A program made the translations under genes and the position numbers. A stretch of 64,000 nucleotides of DNA from Ferruginibacter sp. (GTDB lineage Bacteria; Bacteroidota; Bacteroidia; Chitinophagales; Chitinophagaceae), in the NCBI GenBank assembly GCA_013141115.1, contig JABFRP010000002.1, positions 2,530,647-2,594,646 of the forward strand. Reading direction: 5' to 3'. How positions within the stretch are numbered: position 1 is the stretch's first letter; every line of letters starts with the position of its first letter. Of the stretch, positions 8,478 through 17,288 are shown piece after piece. The notes below the pieces were generated by a model. That model had not been told where the DNA came from, did not search any database, and worked only from the letters and a program-made list of their open reading frames with translations.

Positions 8478-9893
8478 ATGAAAGTAGAACAGATTTATAC
8501 AGGCTGCATTGCTCATGCGGCATATTATATAGAGAGTAATGGCGAAGCAGCCATATTTGATCCATTGCGTGAAGTACAGCCGTATATTGACAGGGCAAGA
8601 AAAGACGGTGCTGTAATTAAATATGTTTTTGAAACACATTTTCATGCAGATTTTGTAAGCGGCCATTTAGACCTGATGAAAAAGACAGGGGCAAAGATTG
8701 TTTTTGGCCCCACAGCAAAACCGGCCTACGATGCTGTTATAGCAGAGGATAACCAGTTGTTTAAAATAGGTAATGTAACTGTTAAGTTATTGCATACACC
8801 CGGCCACACCATGGAAAGCAGTACCTATTTGTTAACTGATGAAGAAGGAAAAGAACACGGTATTATAACAGGCGATACCTTATTTATTGGAGATGTGGGA
8901 CGACCAGACCTGGCACAGCATGTGGTAGCAGAATTAACAGAAGAAAAATTAGCAGGCCATTTGTACGATTCGTTGCGCAATAAAATAATGCCATTGAATG
9001 ATTACCTGATCGTGTATCCCAATCATGGTGCCGGTAGTGCCTGTGGTAAGATGATGAGTAAAGAAATTACTGATACACTTGGCCATCAAAAAAAAGTAAA
9101 TTATGCATTAAACCCGGCTTTAACCAAAGCGGAGTTTATTAAAGTTTTACTCAATGGCTTAACCCCGCCACCCGTTTATTTTCCACAAAACGTATTGATG
9201 AATATTAAAGGATACGAAAGTTTAGATACTATTATGGAAAGGGGAAAAAAACCAATGTCCGTTGCCGAAATTGATGCAGCGGCTACTGAAACTAAGGCTT
9301 TAATATTAGATACCAGGCATGCAACAGAATTTGCAAAAGGATTTATACCACACAGCATTAATATTGGTATTGATGGAAATTTTGCACAATGGGTGGGAGA
9401 GATGGTGCCTGATGTAAAGCAAAAAATTATTTTAGTAACTGATCCGGACAGAGAAGAGGAATGTATCATTCGCCTGTCTCGTGTGGGATACGATTTTACA
9501 TTAGGCTATTTAAAAGATGGATTTGCAGCCTGGAAAAAAGCAGGCAAGGCATTTGAAACAGCCAGCCGGATAACTGCAACAGAGCTGGAGAAAAAATATG
9601 CCACAGAAAAACCATTGGTATTTGATATCAGAAAAAAAAGTGAATTTGATACCGAGCATATTGCAGATGCAGTGAATGTACCGCTTAACCAGATCAATAA
9701 AAATTTATCGGCATTTCCTATGGATAAACCTTTTGTATTGCATTGTGCAGGAGGTTATCGCAGTATGATTGCAACATCAATACTAAAACAAATGGGATGG
9801 AATAATTTTGTAGATGTTGTTGGCGGCTTTACAGAAATTGCAAAAACCAAAATACCCCGAACGGATTATGTGCAGCCAACTACTTTACTTTAA
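8478..9893 (+). CDS. MBL-fold persulfide-dioxygenase-like protein with two rhodanese domains
   Basis: The start at 8478 (MKVEQIYTGC) is chosen because the paralogue at 24784 starts MTIEQIYTGC; the longer ORF start is artefactual. Residues 1 to about 250 form a metallo-beta-lactamase fold of the ETHE1 / glyoxalase II type (THFHADF, then LHTPGHT, then GDTLFIGDVGRPD). Two rhodanese-like domains follow. The first lacks a cysteine (VTDPDREEE); the second has the active-site loop HCAGGYRS. Such proteins oxidise glutathione- or protein-persulfides or transfer sulfane sulfur. The 471-residue length matches its paralogue. Tandem Crp/Fnr-like sites lie upstream. A terminator follows directly, so the gene is monocistronic. 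Confidence 0.88.
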   Translation: MKVEQIYTGCIAHAAYYIESNGEAAIFDPLREVQPYIDRARKDGAVIKYVFETHFHADFVSGHLDLMKKTGAKIVFGPTAKPAYDAVIAEDNQLFKIGNVTVKLLHTPGHTMESSTYLLTDEEGKEHGIITGDTLFIGDVGRPDLAQHVVAELTEEKLAGHLYDSLRNKIMPLNDYLIVYPNHGAGSACGKMMSKEITDTLGHQKKVNYALNPALTKAEFIKVLLNGLTPPPVYFPQNVLMNIKGYESLDTIMERGKKPMSVAEIDAAATETKALILDTRHATEFAKGFIPHSINIGIDGNFAQWVGEMVPDVKQKIILVTDPDREEECIIRLSRVGYDFTLGYLKDGFAAWKKAGKAFETASRITATELEKKYATEKPLVFDIRKKSEFDTEHIADAVNVPLNQINKNLSAFPMDKPFVLHCAGGYRSMIATSILKQMGWNNFVDVVGGFTEIAKTKIPRTDYVQPTTLL

Positions 9894-9912
9894 AGATCAT
9901 GTTGTTTAATTA

Positions 9913-9940
9913 AAACAGCCCCGAAAATACGGGGCTGTTT
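9913..9940. terminator. Rho-independent terminator
   Basis: AAACAGCCCC, an eight-base loop, then GGGGCTGTTT and a T run. It lies just after the MBL-rhodanese gene and also faces the end of the hydrogenase operon. Confidence 0.87.
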
Positions 9941-9988
9941 TTTGTATGATGAATTGGGTTAGTACTAAGTTTAGCTTTGCGATAATTT

Positions 9989-10492
9989 TTAAACTGCCCA
10001 AGCTAATATTTCTTTTTCCAATTTTTGCTCCTTTAGTTCTGCAATAAGATATTTTATTTTTTTGATGAGCAGAGGGATTGCTTTTGCTATTTCATCCGTC
10101 AGCTCAATTCCCTGCTGTTGTAAACTTTCAATGCTTACTACAAACAAATGTATAACGGGCATTTTGTCCATTAATTGCAGGGCACTTACCATATCTTTTA
10201 ATCCAATGTCATGTGTGCTCATTGCCGTAGGAAAATCCTGTGCAAAGCGTGGCTTGATCAATCGTATGGTGCCATTGGGATTATTATCTAATGTGGCATC
10301 AATTAAAATGATGGTTTTATACTTTTCAAAATATTCCAACAGGTGAAAACCACCGGTGCCACCATCTACAATATCAATATCTGAAGAAAGATTTTCGTTT
10401 TGTAATTGTAGTGCGGCATGCACACCAACGCCTTCATCTCCCATTAAGTAATTGCCAATACCAAGTACGAGTATTTTATTTAGTAGTAACAT
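9989..10492 (-). CDS. hyaD: Hydrogenase maturation endopeptidase
   Basis: This is the HyaD/HybD/HupD-type protease that trims the C-terminus of the [NiFe] large subunit after nickel insertion. The start is placed at 10492 (MLLLNKILVLGIGNYLMGDEG); the 42 upstream ORF residues lie inside the cytochrome b gene. Motifs seen are GIGNYLMGDEGVG, DGGTGGFHLLEYF, IDATL and STHDIGL, which include the usual nickel-probing E, D and H residues. It overlaps the end of the cytochrome b gene by 17 bases, the usual sign of translational coupling. Length of about 167 residues fits the family. Confidence 0.9.
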   Translation of the reverse strand: MLLLNKILVLGIGNYLMGDEGVGVHAALQLQNENLSSDIDIVDGGTGGFHLLEYFEKYKTIILIDATLDNNPNGTIRLIKPRFAQDFPTAMSTHDIGLKDMVSALQLMDKMPVIHLFVVSIESLQQQGIELTDEIAKAIPLLIKKIKYLIAELKEQKLEKEILAWAV

Positions 10493-11270
10493 TTTCGGGC
10501 AAGGGTTTATCAGGGTTAGGAGTAATTGTTTCAGGGGTTGTTTTTTTAGGTTCGGGGTTAGGTGTTTGATGGTGGTTTCTTTCAAACACTTCTTCTTCAA
10601 TAAATTTCCAGCCACCACCCATGCTGCTCATTTCGCCACGGCCCTCTACATAATCATGGTAAAAAACCAGGTACACATGTATTACTGCAAATAAAATAAA
10701 GAACCACATGCTCCAGTGATGAATTTGTCTTGTTAAAATATCGCCGCCAAACATAGCAGGCACCCAGGCAAATAATTTAGGTAACCACCAGCTGCTCATA
10801 CCTGCATATAAACCAAAGCCGGTAAGGCATTGCACCAGGTAAGCTAAAAAAGTAAGAAAATAAATAAATCCTGCCATGGCATTGTGGCCAATGCTCATGT
10901 GCTCTTTTCCTTTAAGCATTAAAATATCCATGCGGAATACATACCACATCTCTTTAAAAAATTTTTTGGAGATAGGAATGAACTGCCGCCAGTTGGCATA
11001 CTTATTACCCACAAAGCCCCAGTAAATTCTAAATATAAAATTGAAGAAGAAAATATAAGCAGCTGCAAAATGAACATAGCGTACCCAGCCCATGGTAAAT
11101 TTATCTGTTGCTTCACGCTGGCTTTGTAAAGCTAATGGATCGGCAATATAAAAGCCGGTGGCTATCAGCGCTACAATTACTAAAGCATTTACCCAATGAT
11201 AAATTCTTACCGGCAGTTCCCAAACGTATACCCTGCGAAGCCTGTGAATATGCAACAATTTATTTGCCAT
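10476..11270 (-). CDS. hyaC: [NiFe] hydrogenase b-type cytochrome subunit
   Basis: A 264-residue integral membrane dihaem cytochrome b with about four membrane helices. Probable haem-ligand histidines are in RIYHWVNAL, YVHFAAAY and QIHHWSMW, with a further HVYLVFYHDY. It anchors the periplasmic hydrogenase and passes electrons from the small subunit to quinone. It lies between the large-subunit gene and hyaD. The C-terminal tail (residues about 232-264) is rich in proline, threonine and asparagine and looks like a low-complexity extension, partly because this reading frame overlaps hyaD. Confidence 0.92.
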   Translation of the reverse strand: MANKLLHIHRLRRVYVWELPVRIYHWVNALVIVALIATGFYIADPLALQSQREATDKFTMGWVRYVHFAAAYIFFFNFIFRIYWGFVGNKYANWRQFIPISKKFFKEMWYVFRMDILMLKGKEHMSIGHNAMAGFIYFLTFLAYLVQCLTGFGLYAGMSSWWLPKLFAWVPAMFGGDILTRQIHHWSMWFFILFAVIHVYLVFYHDYVEGRGEMSSMGGGWKFIEEEVFERNHHQTPNPEPKKTTPETITPNPDKPLPENVTTK

Positions 11271-11288
11271 AACAAATAGTTTAAGCGG

Positions 11289-13013
11289 TTAATCTCCTAA
11301 GATGCTTATGCGGCTGATATGCTTTCCTTCTTCATCATAAATATGAACACTGCAGGCCATGCAGGGATCAAAGCTGTGTATCGTTCTTATAATTTCCAGC
11401 GGCTGTTTTTCATCTGCAACCGGTGTGCCTAATAAAGAAGATTCATAAGCAGATAGCTGGCCTTTATTATCTCTTGGCGATGCATTCCATGTGGTAGGCA
11501 CTACCAATTGATAATTAGCAATTTTTTCATCTTCAATATTTATCCAGTGTGCCAGTGCGCCACGTGGCGCTTCGGAATGGCCAACACCTTTGGCAATTTT
11601 TGGCCAGGTAGATGGATTGAATTTGCCCATCTCTGCCATACGGTTATCGCCATTTTTTATATTGGTAATTAGCTGATCAAAAAATTCTAGTCCCCATTGT
11701 GCCACCAATACGCTTTCTAATCCACGTGCAGCAGTTCTGCCTAATGTAGAAAATAAAGCCGTTACCGGAATGGCAAGGTCTGTTAAAGCTTTATCTACAA
11801 CTGCTTTAAAATCCTCTCTGCCTCTTGCATAACCCACTAACATACGTGCCAGCGGGCCTACTTCCATAGCATTGCCTTTCCAGCGTGGTGTTTTTAAATA
11901 ACTGTAATCTTTACTGGTATCTAAATGTTCAAACGGTGGTTTGGGGCCGGTATACTTTACTTTGCTTTCTCCTTTCCATGGGTGTAAACCTTTGTCTTTT
12001 CCTTCTTTATATTCGTACCACGAGTGCGAAACAAATTCCTGCACTTCTTCATCTTTACGCAGATCAACATCATACACTTTGCTGATATCTTTATTTAAAA
12101 TAGCACCTCCGGGAAATTTATACGAAGCCGTATCCCTGTAACCGTTAGTAGGCAGATCGCCATACGCCATATAATTGCCCAGCCCGCCGCCAATAGCGCC
12201 CCAGTCTTTATAAAAAGAGGCAATGGCCATCAGGTCGGGAATATACACCTGCTCTACAAATTCTTTTCCCTGTTGTAATAACTGGCCCACATACGCCAGC
12301 CTTTCTGCATTAATACCACTTACATCATCTATGCTAATGGCACAAGCCATACCACCCACTAAATAATTGGGGTGAGGATTTTTACCGCCAAAGATGGCGT
12401 GGATCTTTACAATTTCTTTTTGCCATTCTAATGCTTCAAGGTAATGTGCAAGGCCAATTAAGTTTACTTCTGCAGGAAGTTTATAGGCAGGGTGCCCCCA
12501 GTAACCATTGGCAAAAATGCCCAGCTGTCCGCTATCAACAAATTTTTTTATTCTTGTTTGAATATCGCTGAAATAGCCCGGCGAGCTTTTTGGCCACTTA
12601 GAAATACTTTGTGCCAGCTCCGATGTTTTTTTAGGATCGGCTTTTAATGCATTCACCACATCCACCCAATCCATAGCATGCAGGTGATAAAAATGTACCA
12701 CATGGTCGTGCAGGTATTGTGCACAAAACATAATGTTACGCACCATTTCTGCATTGGGCGGAATGGTAATATCCAATGCATCTTCCACTGCACGAACAGA
12801 AGTTAAGGAATGGATAGAAGTACATACACCACAAACCCTTCCTACAAATGCCCAGGCATCTTTAGGATCACGGCCTTTTAAAATTTCTTCCAGCAAACGC
12901 ACCATGGTGCCGCTGCTGTAGGCATCAGTTATTTTGCCGTTCTCAATATCCACTTCTACTCTTAAATGACCTTCAATTCTTGTAATGGGATCAACAACAA
13001 TTCTTGTAGACAT
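11289..13013 (-). CDS. hyaB: [NiFe] hydrogenase large subunit
   Basis: A 574-residue catalytic subunit carrying the Ni-Fe(CN)2CO site. The N-terminal L1 motif is GRVCGVCTSIH (C61, C64) and the C-terminal L2 motif is DPCMACSVH (C551, C554, H557). Seventeen residues (IYDEEGKHISRISILGD) follow H557 and should be removed by HyaD. The subunit has no export signal and would travel with the Tat-signal small subunit. Gene order HyaA-HyaB-HyaC-HyaD matches group 1 membrane-bound uptake hydrogenases. Confidence 0.96.
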   Translation of the reverse strand: MSTRIVVDPITRIEGHLRVEVDIENGKITDAYSSGTMVRLLEEILKGRDPKDAWAFVGRVCGVCTSIHSLTSVRAVEDALDITIPPNAEMVRNIMFCAQYLHDHVVHFYHLHAMDWVDVVNALKADPKKTSELAQSISKWPKSSPGYFSDIQTRIKKFVDSGQLGIFANGYWGHPAYKLPAEVNLIGLAHYLEALEWQKEIVKIHAIFGGKNPHPNYLVGGMACAISIDDVSGINAERLAYVGQLLQQGKEFVEQVYIPDLMAIASFYKDWGAIGGGLGNYMAYGDLPTNGYRDTASYKFPGGAILNKDISKVYDVDLRKDEEVQEFVSHSWYEYKEGKDKGLHPWKGESKVKYTGPKPPFEHLDTSKDYSYLKTPRWKGNAMEVGPLARMLVGYARGREDFKAVVDKALTDLAIPVTALFSTLGRTAARGLESVLVAQWGLEFFDQLITNIKNGDNRMAEMGKFNPSTWPKIAKGVGHSEAPRGALAHWINIEDEKIANYQLVVPTTWNASPRDNKGQLSAYESSLLGTPVADEKQPLEIIRTIHSFDPCMACSVHIYDEEGKHISRISILGD

Positions 13014-13061
13014 ATAATTAGTTTTGCTTTTTATTTATGAGCTGTTAAAAATTTTAATGCT

Positions 13062-13090
13062 CCAGAACCCCCTTCAGGGGGCAGGGGGTT
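13062..13090. repeat. Dispersed GC-rich palindromic repeat, copy 1
   Basis: CCCCCTTCAGGGGG followed by CAGGGGG lies in the gap between the two hydrogenase structural genes. A similar element in the opposite orientation occurs at 61978-62000. It stands out in an AT-rich background and looks like an intergenic mobile palindrome rather than a terminator. Confidence 0.5.
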
Positions 13091-14223
13091 TAAGATTCCA
13101 GTTCTTTTTCGCTTTGTTTGCCTTCTTTTTCAAGATTAAAAATGAGCTTGTGTTTGCGAACGTTAGTAGCAATAGCATGTGCAGCAATAGCAACACCGGT
13201 ACCAATTAAAGCAGCTTTACCCAAAGTGTCGGCATTGGCTTCTATACCAAAGCCTGCAAAGGCAGATGCCCTGTCGTACAAGCGGCCATTATCCCAGTAA
13301 TTTTCTTCGCTGCAACCAATGCAGGGATGGCCCGATTGTATGGGGTAGCTGGTACCGTTATTCCATTTCATTACACCACAGGCATTATAAGTTGACGGGC
13401 CTTTACACCCAACTTTGTATAAGCAATAACCTTTCTTCGCACTTTCATCATCAAATGTTTCTACAAACAAACCGGCATCGTAATAAGGCCTGCGGTAGCA
13501 ACTATCATGTACACGTTTGCTGTAAAATGCTTTTGGTCTTCCCAGCCTGTCAAGCTCAGGAATTTTTCCAAAGGTTACCAAATGCACAATTACACCCGCC
13601 ATCACTTCTCCAATTGGAGGGCAGCCAGGTACTTTAATTAATGGCACACTTGTTTTTAATAATTTATGAATGGGAGTAGCATTAGTAGGATTAGGTTTTG
13701 CCGATTGTACACAACCATTGCTGGCACAACTGCCCCATGCAATTATTGCTTTGGCACCGGCAGCAGCTTCTTCTAAAATTTGCATCGATGTTTTGCCGCC
13801 AATCATACAATACACGCCATCAGCACCAGTGGGTACGCTGCCTTCCACACAAAGAATATATTCTCCTTTGTATTTTTCCATGGTGTTTTTTAAAGAAGCT
13901 TCGGCCTGAAAGCCAGATGCTGCCATTAATGTTTCTGTATAATCCAATGATATTTTATCTAATAAAATATCCGCTACAATAGGGTGAGATGACCGGATAA
14001 AACTTTCGCTGCAACAAGTACATTCCTGAAAGTGCAACCATATAACAGGAATACGAGGCTTGGTTTCCATCGCTTTTACTACCTGGCCAATGGCTGATTT
14101 ATCTAAGCCCATAAAAGCGGCCATCATGGTAACAAAGCCGATAAAATCGCGGCGTGAATAACCTTTTCTTTCTACCTCCTGGTAATAAGTAGGTTGGGTG
14201 GTTGGAGCAGAATCGTTAGTCAT
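13090..14223 (-). CDS. hyaA: [NiFe] hydrogenase small subunit, O2-tolerant type
   Basis: A 377-residue iron-sulfur subunit with a Tat signal (YSRRDFIGF, residues 22-30). The proximal cluster region reads ECTCCSES (C68, C70, C71), GSCASNGC (C166, C171) and PGCPP (C201). C70 and C171 are the two extra cysteines that define the [4Fe-3S] cluster of O2-tolerant group 1d hydrogenases; O2-sensitive enzymes have glycine there. Medial and distal cluster cysteines are in GCKGPSTYNACG and HPCIGCSE. A C-terminal hydrophobic helix anchors it. It is first in a minus-strand operon divergent from the hyp genes, with a Crp/Fnr palindrome between. Confidence 0.95.
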   Translation of the reverse strand: MTNDSAPTTQPTYYQEVERKGYSRRDFIGFVTMMAAFMGLDKSAIGQVVKAMETKPRIPVIWLHFQECTCCSESFIRSSHPIVADILLDKISLDYTETLMAASGFQAEASLKNTMEKYKGEYILCVEGSVPTGADGVYCMIGGKTSMQILEEAAAGAKAIIAWGSCASNGCVQSAKPNPTNATPIHKLLKTSVPLIKVPGCPPIGEVMAGVIVHLVTFGKIPELDRLGRPKAFYSKRVHDSCYRRPYYDAGLFVETFDDESAKKGYCLYKVGCKGPSTYNACGVMKWNNGTSYPIQSGHPCIGCSEENYWDNGRLYDRASAFAGFGIEANADTLGKAALIGTGVAIAAHAIATNVRKHKLIFNLEKEGKQSEKELES

Positions 14224-14315
14224 GCAAATCGTTTTAAAAGTGTGGAGTATGTAAAGAGCAGGGTAAATCTATTTTTCAAATCTGTTAAATTTTATGACTT
14301 TGTTCAGCACAATTA

Positions 14316-14359
14316 ATGACGTTAGTCATAAATGCCGCTTCTGCTTAGTATTATTTTTA
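14316..14359. promoter_or_regulatory. Crp/Fnr-type site between hya and hyp operons
   Basis: ATGACgttaGTCAT (14316-14329) is a perfect palindrome. On the plus strand TATTTTTA starts at 14352, exactly 29.5 nt from its centre, which indicates class II activation of the hyp operon and excludes the ORF-track start at 14332. On the minus strand the equivalent position reads AAAATTTA, a weaker match, so the hydrogenase structural genes may share the site. Confidence 0.7.
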
Positions 14360-14382
14360 ATGGATTATTTAAAATTTTTTGT

Positions 14383-14586
14383 ATGAAAAGAAATATCATT
14401 TCCCTGATTGTTTTTGTTTTGTGCATGCCTTTCATCAGCCTTGCACATCCCGGCCATGGCGAAACAGATGGTTTTACCATTACCCATTATTTTACTGAAC
14501 CGGTACATATTGTTGTTGCTTTAGTAGCATTAATTGCAGTGGTTGCCGGCGTTCGCTATTTCCGCAGTAATAAACAACAAAGTTAA
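14383..14586 (+). CDS. Small membrane protein with HPGHGE motif
   Basis: A 67-residue protein. The start at 14383 (MKRNIISLIVF) is chosen because the upstream ORF start overlaps the promoter. It has a signal-like first helix, a periplasmic AHPGHGETDGFTITHYFTEP segment with four histidines, and a second helix ending in RYFRSNKQQS. HPGH resembles the start of mature HupE/UreJ nickel permeases, but the protein is far too short to be one. It leads the hyp operon 10 bases before hypA, which suggests a metal-related or membrane role in hydrogenase assembly. The function is unknown. Confidence 0.72.
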   Translation: MKRNIISLIVFVLCMPFISLAHPGHGETDGFTITHYFTEPVHIVVALVALIAVVAGVRYFRSNKQQS

Positions 14587-14596
14587 AATCAGTGGT

Positions 14597-14944
14597 ATGC
14601 ACGAACTTTCTATTGTAATGAGCATAATTGATATTGCTCAGCAACAAGCTGCAAAAGCCAGTGCTACAATTGTTGAAGAAATTGAAATGGATATTGGTTG
14701 CTTAAGTACTGTAGAAATGAATGCATTTGAATTTGCCTGGCAGCAGGCAGTAAAGCAAACAGTACTTGAAAATACAGTTACAAGAATTAATCGTATAGCA
14801 GGAAAAGGAAAATGCTTAGACTGCGAAAACATATTTTCTTTGGAAAATTTATACGATGCCTGCCCCGATTGCAAAGGTTATTTAGTAGATGTTATTGAAG
14901 GCAAAGAATTGCGGGTAAAATCGCTTGTAGTAACCCGAAAATAA
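14597..14944 (+). CDS. hypA: Hydrogenase nickel incorporation protein HypA
   Basis: The start is set at 14597 so that the protein begins MHELSIV, because the N-terminal methionine and His2 form the nickel site in this family. The zinc-binding CxxC pair is visible as GKCLDCENIF and DACPDCKGY. Length is 116 residues, normal for HypA. It hands nickel to the hydrogenase large subunit together with HypB, the next gene. Confidence 0.94.
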   Translation: MHELSIVMSIIDIAQQQAAKASATIVEEIEMDIGCLSTVEMNAFEFAWQQAVKQTVLENTVTRINRIAGKGKCLDCENIFSLENLYDACPDCKGYLVDVIEGKELRVKSLVVTRK

Positions 14945-14970
14945 ATTATTGAACAATAAATTTAAAAATT

Positions 14971-15732
14971 ATGTGCGCCACCTGCGGATGTGATGCTGAT
15001 GGAAATGTAACCATGCATGAACCCGGTCATCAACACCAACCTACTCACGAGCATACTTACGAACTGCATAAAAAAGTAGTACATGTAGAAAAAGATATTC
15101 TGCAGGAGAATGATCTGCTGGCCCAAAGAAACCGGGGCTACTTTGATGCTAAAAATATTCTGGCATTAAACTTAGTCAGCTCTCCCGGCTCGGGCAAAAC
15201 CTCTTTGTTAGAAAGAACATTAACCGATTTAAAAGGCCAGTTGGAATTTGCTGTGATAGAAGGCGATCAGCAAACTACCAATGATGCAGATCGCATTCAC
15301 GCCACCGGAACAAAAGTAGTGCAGATAAATACCGGTAAAGGTTGCCACTTAGATGCACACATGGTATTGCATGCTGTGCAGGGCATGAAGCCAAAAGCAG
15401 ATAGTGTGTTGTTTATAGAAAATGTAGGCAATTTGGTTTGCCCTGCTATGTTCGACCTGGGGGAAAAGGAAAGAGTGGTAATTATAAGTGTTACCGAAGG
15501 TGATGATAAACCATTGAAGTATCCCGACATGTTTCATTCATCTACACTTTGCATCATTAATAAAACCGACTTGTTGCCTTACGTTCCTTTTGATATGGAA
15601 AAAGTAAAAGCAAATGCCAAAAAGATAAATCATCGCTTAGAAATTATAGAGCTGAGTTGTACCAGCGGCCAGGGATTACAGCAATGGTACGATTGGCTTA
15701 AAGAAAAAGTATTGGCAGCAGAACCAGCTTGA
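14971..15732 (+). CDS. hypB: Hydrogenase nickel GTPase HypB
   Basis: A 253-residue SIMIBI GTPase. It begins with the high-affinity nickel motif CATCGC, followed by a histidine-rich stretch (EPGHQHQPTHEH) that can store nickel. The P-loop is SSPGSGKT, and later NKTDLLPY supplies guanine specificity. GTP hydrolysis drives nickel transfer to the large subunit with HypA. It lies in the hyp operon between hypA and hypC. Confidence 0.96.
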   Translation: MCATCGCDADGNVTMHEPGHQHQPTHEHTYELHKKVVHVEKDILQENDLLAQRNRGYFDAKNILALNLVSSPGSGKTSLLERTLTDLKGQLEFAVIEGDQQTTNDADRIHATGTKVVQINTGKGCHLDAHMVLHAVQGMKPKADSVLFIENVGNLVCPAMFDLGEKERVVIISVTEGDDKPLKYPDMFHSSTLCIINKTDLLPYVPFDMEKVKANAKKINHRLEIIELSCTSGQGLQQWYDWLKEKVLAAEPA

Positions 15733-15795
15733 AAAAAATAGCAACATCCGTCTTTAGCTGAAAATAATAATAACTTATCAATTAAAATAAATGAT

Positions 15796-16062
15796 ATGTG
15801 CTTAGCAATTCCCGGTAAAATATTATCTGTCAGCAACCAATTGGATGAAACATTTCGTTTTGGTAAAGTGTCGTTTGGCGGCATAGTTAAAGAAGTAAAT
15901 TTATGTATGGTACCCGAGGCAGAAATTGGCAACTATGTGCTGGTACATGTAGGTGTTGCCATAAGTGTGGTGGATGAAGAAGAAGCTAATAAAGTATTCA
16001 GTTACCTGAAAGAAATGGGAGAAGTGGAAGAGTTGAAAGAAAAACAATTCAGTACACTGTAA
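15796..16062 (+). CDS. hypC: Hydrogenase chaperone HypC
   Basis: An 88-residue HypC/HypG/HupF family protein starting MCLAIPGKI. Cys2 binds the Fe(CN)2CO precursor and the large-subunit precursor. It works with HypD, encoded next. The [16 protein letters not shown] stretch is typical of the family. Confidence 0.95.
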   Translation: MCLAIPGKILSVSNQLDETFRFGKVSFGGIVKEVNLCMVPEAEIGNYVLVHVGVAISVVDEEEANKVFSYLKEMGEVEELKEKQFSTL

Positions 16063-16109
16063 AGTATTTTTATTTCAACTGGTGTCTTCTAGTAATAAAA
16101 AATAATGCC

Positions 16110-17213
16110 ATGAAATATTTATCAGAATACCGTGATCCCGAATTAGCGGAAGAATTTATTAAAGAAATTCACCGCATTACCACTAAACCGTGGACGCTGA
16201 TGGAAATTTGCGGCGGGCAAACACATAGCCTGGTAAAGAATGGTATTTTAGAAATGCTGCCCGATAAAATTACCATGGTGCATGGCCCCGGTTGCCCTGT
16301 TTGTGTAACCAGTGTTAGCGTAATTGATGAAGCTGTTTATTTAGCACAGCAACCCAATATTATTTTATGTTCCTTTGGCGATATGCTTCGTGTGCCGGGC
16401 AGCAATAAAAATTTATTGGAAATAAAAGCAGCAGGCGGCGATGTACGGATCTTATATTCTCCATTAGAAGCCTTAACTATAGCAAAAGAAAACCCGGATA
16501 AAGAAATAGTATTTTTTGCAGTAGGGTTTGAAACCACTGCACCTGCCAATGCATTAAGTGTGGTGCAGGCCAGTAAAATGGGGATTACCAATTACAGTAT
16601 TTTAGCATCGCATGTGTTGGTGCCGCCAGCCATGGAAGCTATTATAAGTGATACAGAAAATAAGATAGATGCATTTTTGGCTGCAGGCCATGTGTGTACT
16701 ATTATGGGTATGGAAGAATATTATCCCGTAGCCGAAAAATATAAAACCCCATTGGTAGTTACCGGTTTTGAACCGGTGGATCTGTTGCAGGGTATTTTAA
16801 TGGCGGTGCATCAACTGGAAAAAGGCGAATACAAAGTAGAAAATCAATATGCCAGGTATGTGCATCGTGAAGGCAACAAAATGGCACAGGAAACCATACA
16901 CCAGGTGTTTACAGTAAGCGATAGAATATGGCGGGGCATTGGTTTAATTCCGCAAAGCGGTTACGAAGTAAATGAAGCGTACAAAAATTATAATGCAAGA
17001 TTAAAATTTAAACTCGATCTGCCTGTTGCCGAAGAAAATGCGGCATGTATCAGCGGCGATATTATGAAGGGCTTAAAAAAACCAAGGCAATGCCCCAACT
17101 TCGGTAACATATGTAAGCCCGAGCATCCATTGGGTGCGCCCATGGTAAGTAGCGAAGGCGCTTGCGCTGCATACTATCACTATGCGCCTGTTAAAGAGTT
17201 AGTGCCGCTTTAA
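16110..17213 (+). CDS. hypD: Hydrogenase formation protein HypD
   Basis: A 367-residue iron-sulfur scaffold on which the Fe(CN)2CO unit is built. Signature segments are [34 protein letters not shown] and the C-terminal cluster cysteines in [12 protein letters not shown] and [10 protein letters not shown]. It stands between hypC and hypE in the usual order. Confidence 0.96.
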   Translation: MKYLSEYRDPELAEEFIKEIHRITTKPWTLMEICGGQTHSLVKNGILEMLPDKITMVHGPGCPVCVTSVSVIDEAVYLAQQPNIILCSFGDMLRVPGSNKNLLEIKAAGGDVRILYSPLEALTIAKENPDKEIVFFAVGFETTAPANALSVVQASKMGITNYSILASHVLVPPAMEAIISDTENKIDAFLAAGHVCTIMGMEEYYPVAEKYKTPLVVTGFEPVDLLQGILMAVHQLEKGEYKVENQYARYVHREGNKMAQETIHQVFTVSDRIWRGIGLIPQSGYEVNEAYKNYNARLKFKLDLPVAEENAACISGDIMKGLKKPRQCPNFGNICKPEHPLGAPMVSSEGACAAYYHYAPVKELVPL

Positions 17214-17288
17214 TTAAAATACACAACAGAAGGAACATGCTACTAAACCATAAAAAATTATTCTTTATCCATTAATCAATTATCCATT

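Noticed and set aside
17262-17288. Short direct repeat ATCCATTA before hypE
   Set aside because: Two eight-base copies in AT-rich DNA are too short to exclude chance; no CRISPR-like or iteron-like periodicity.
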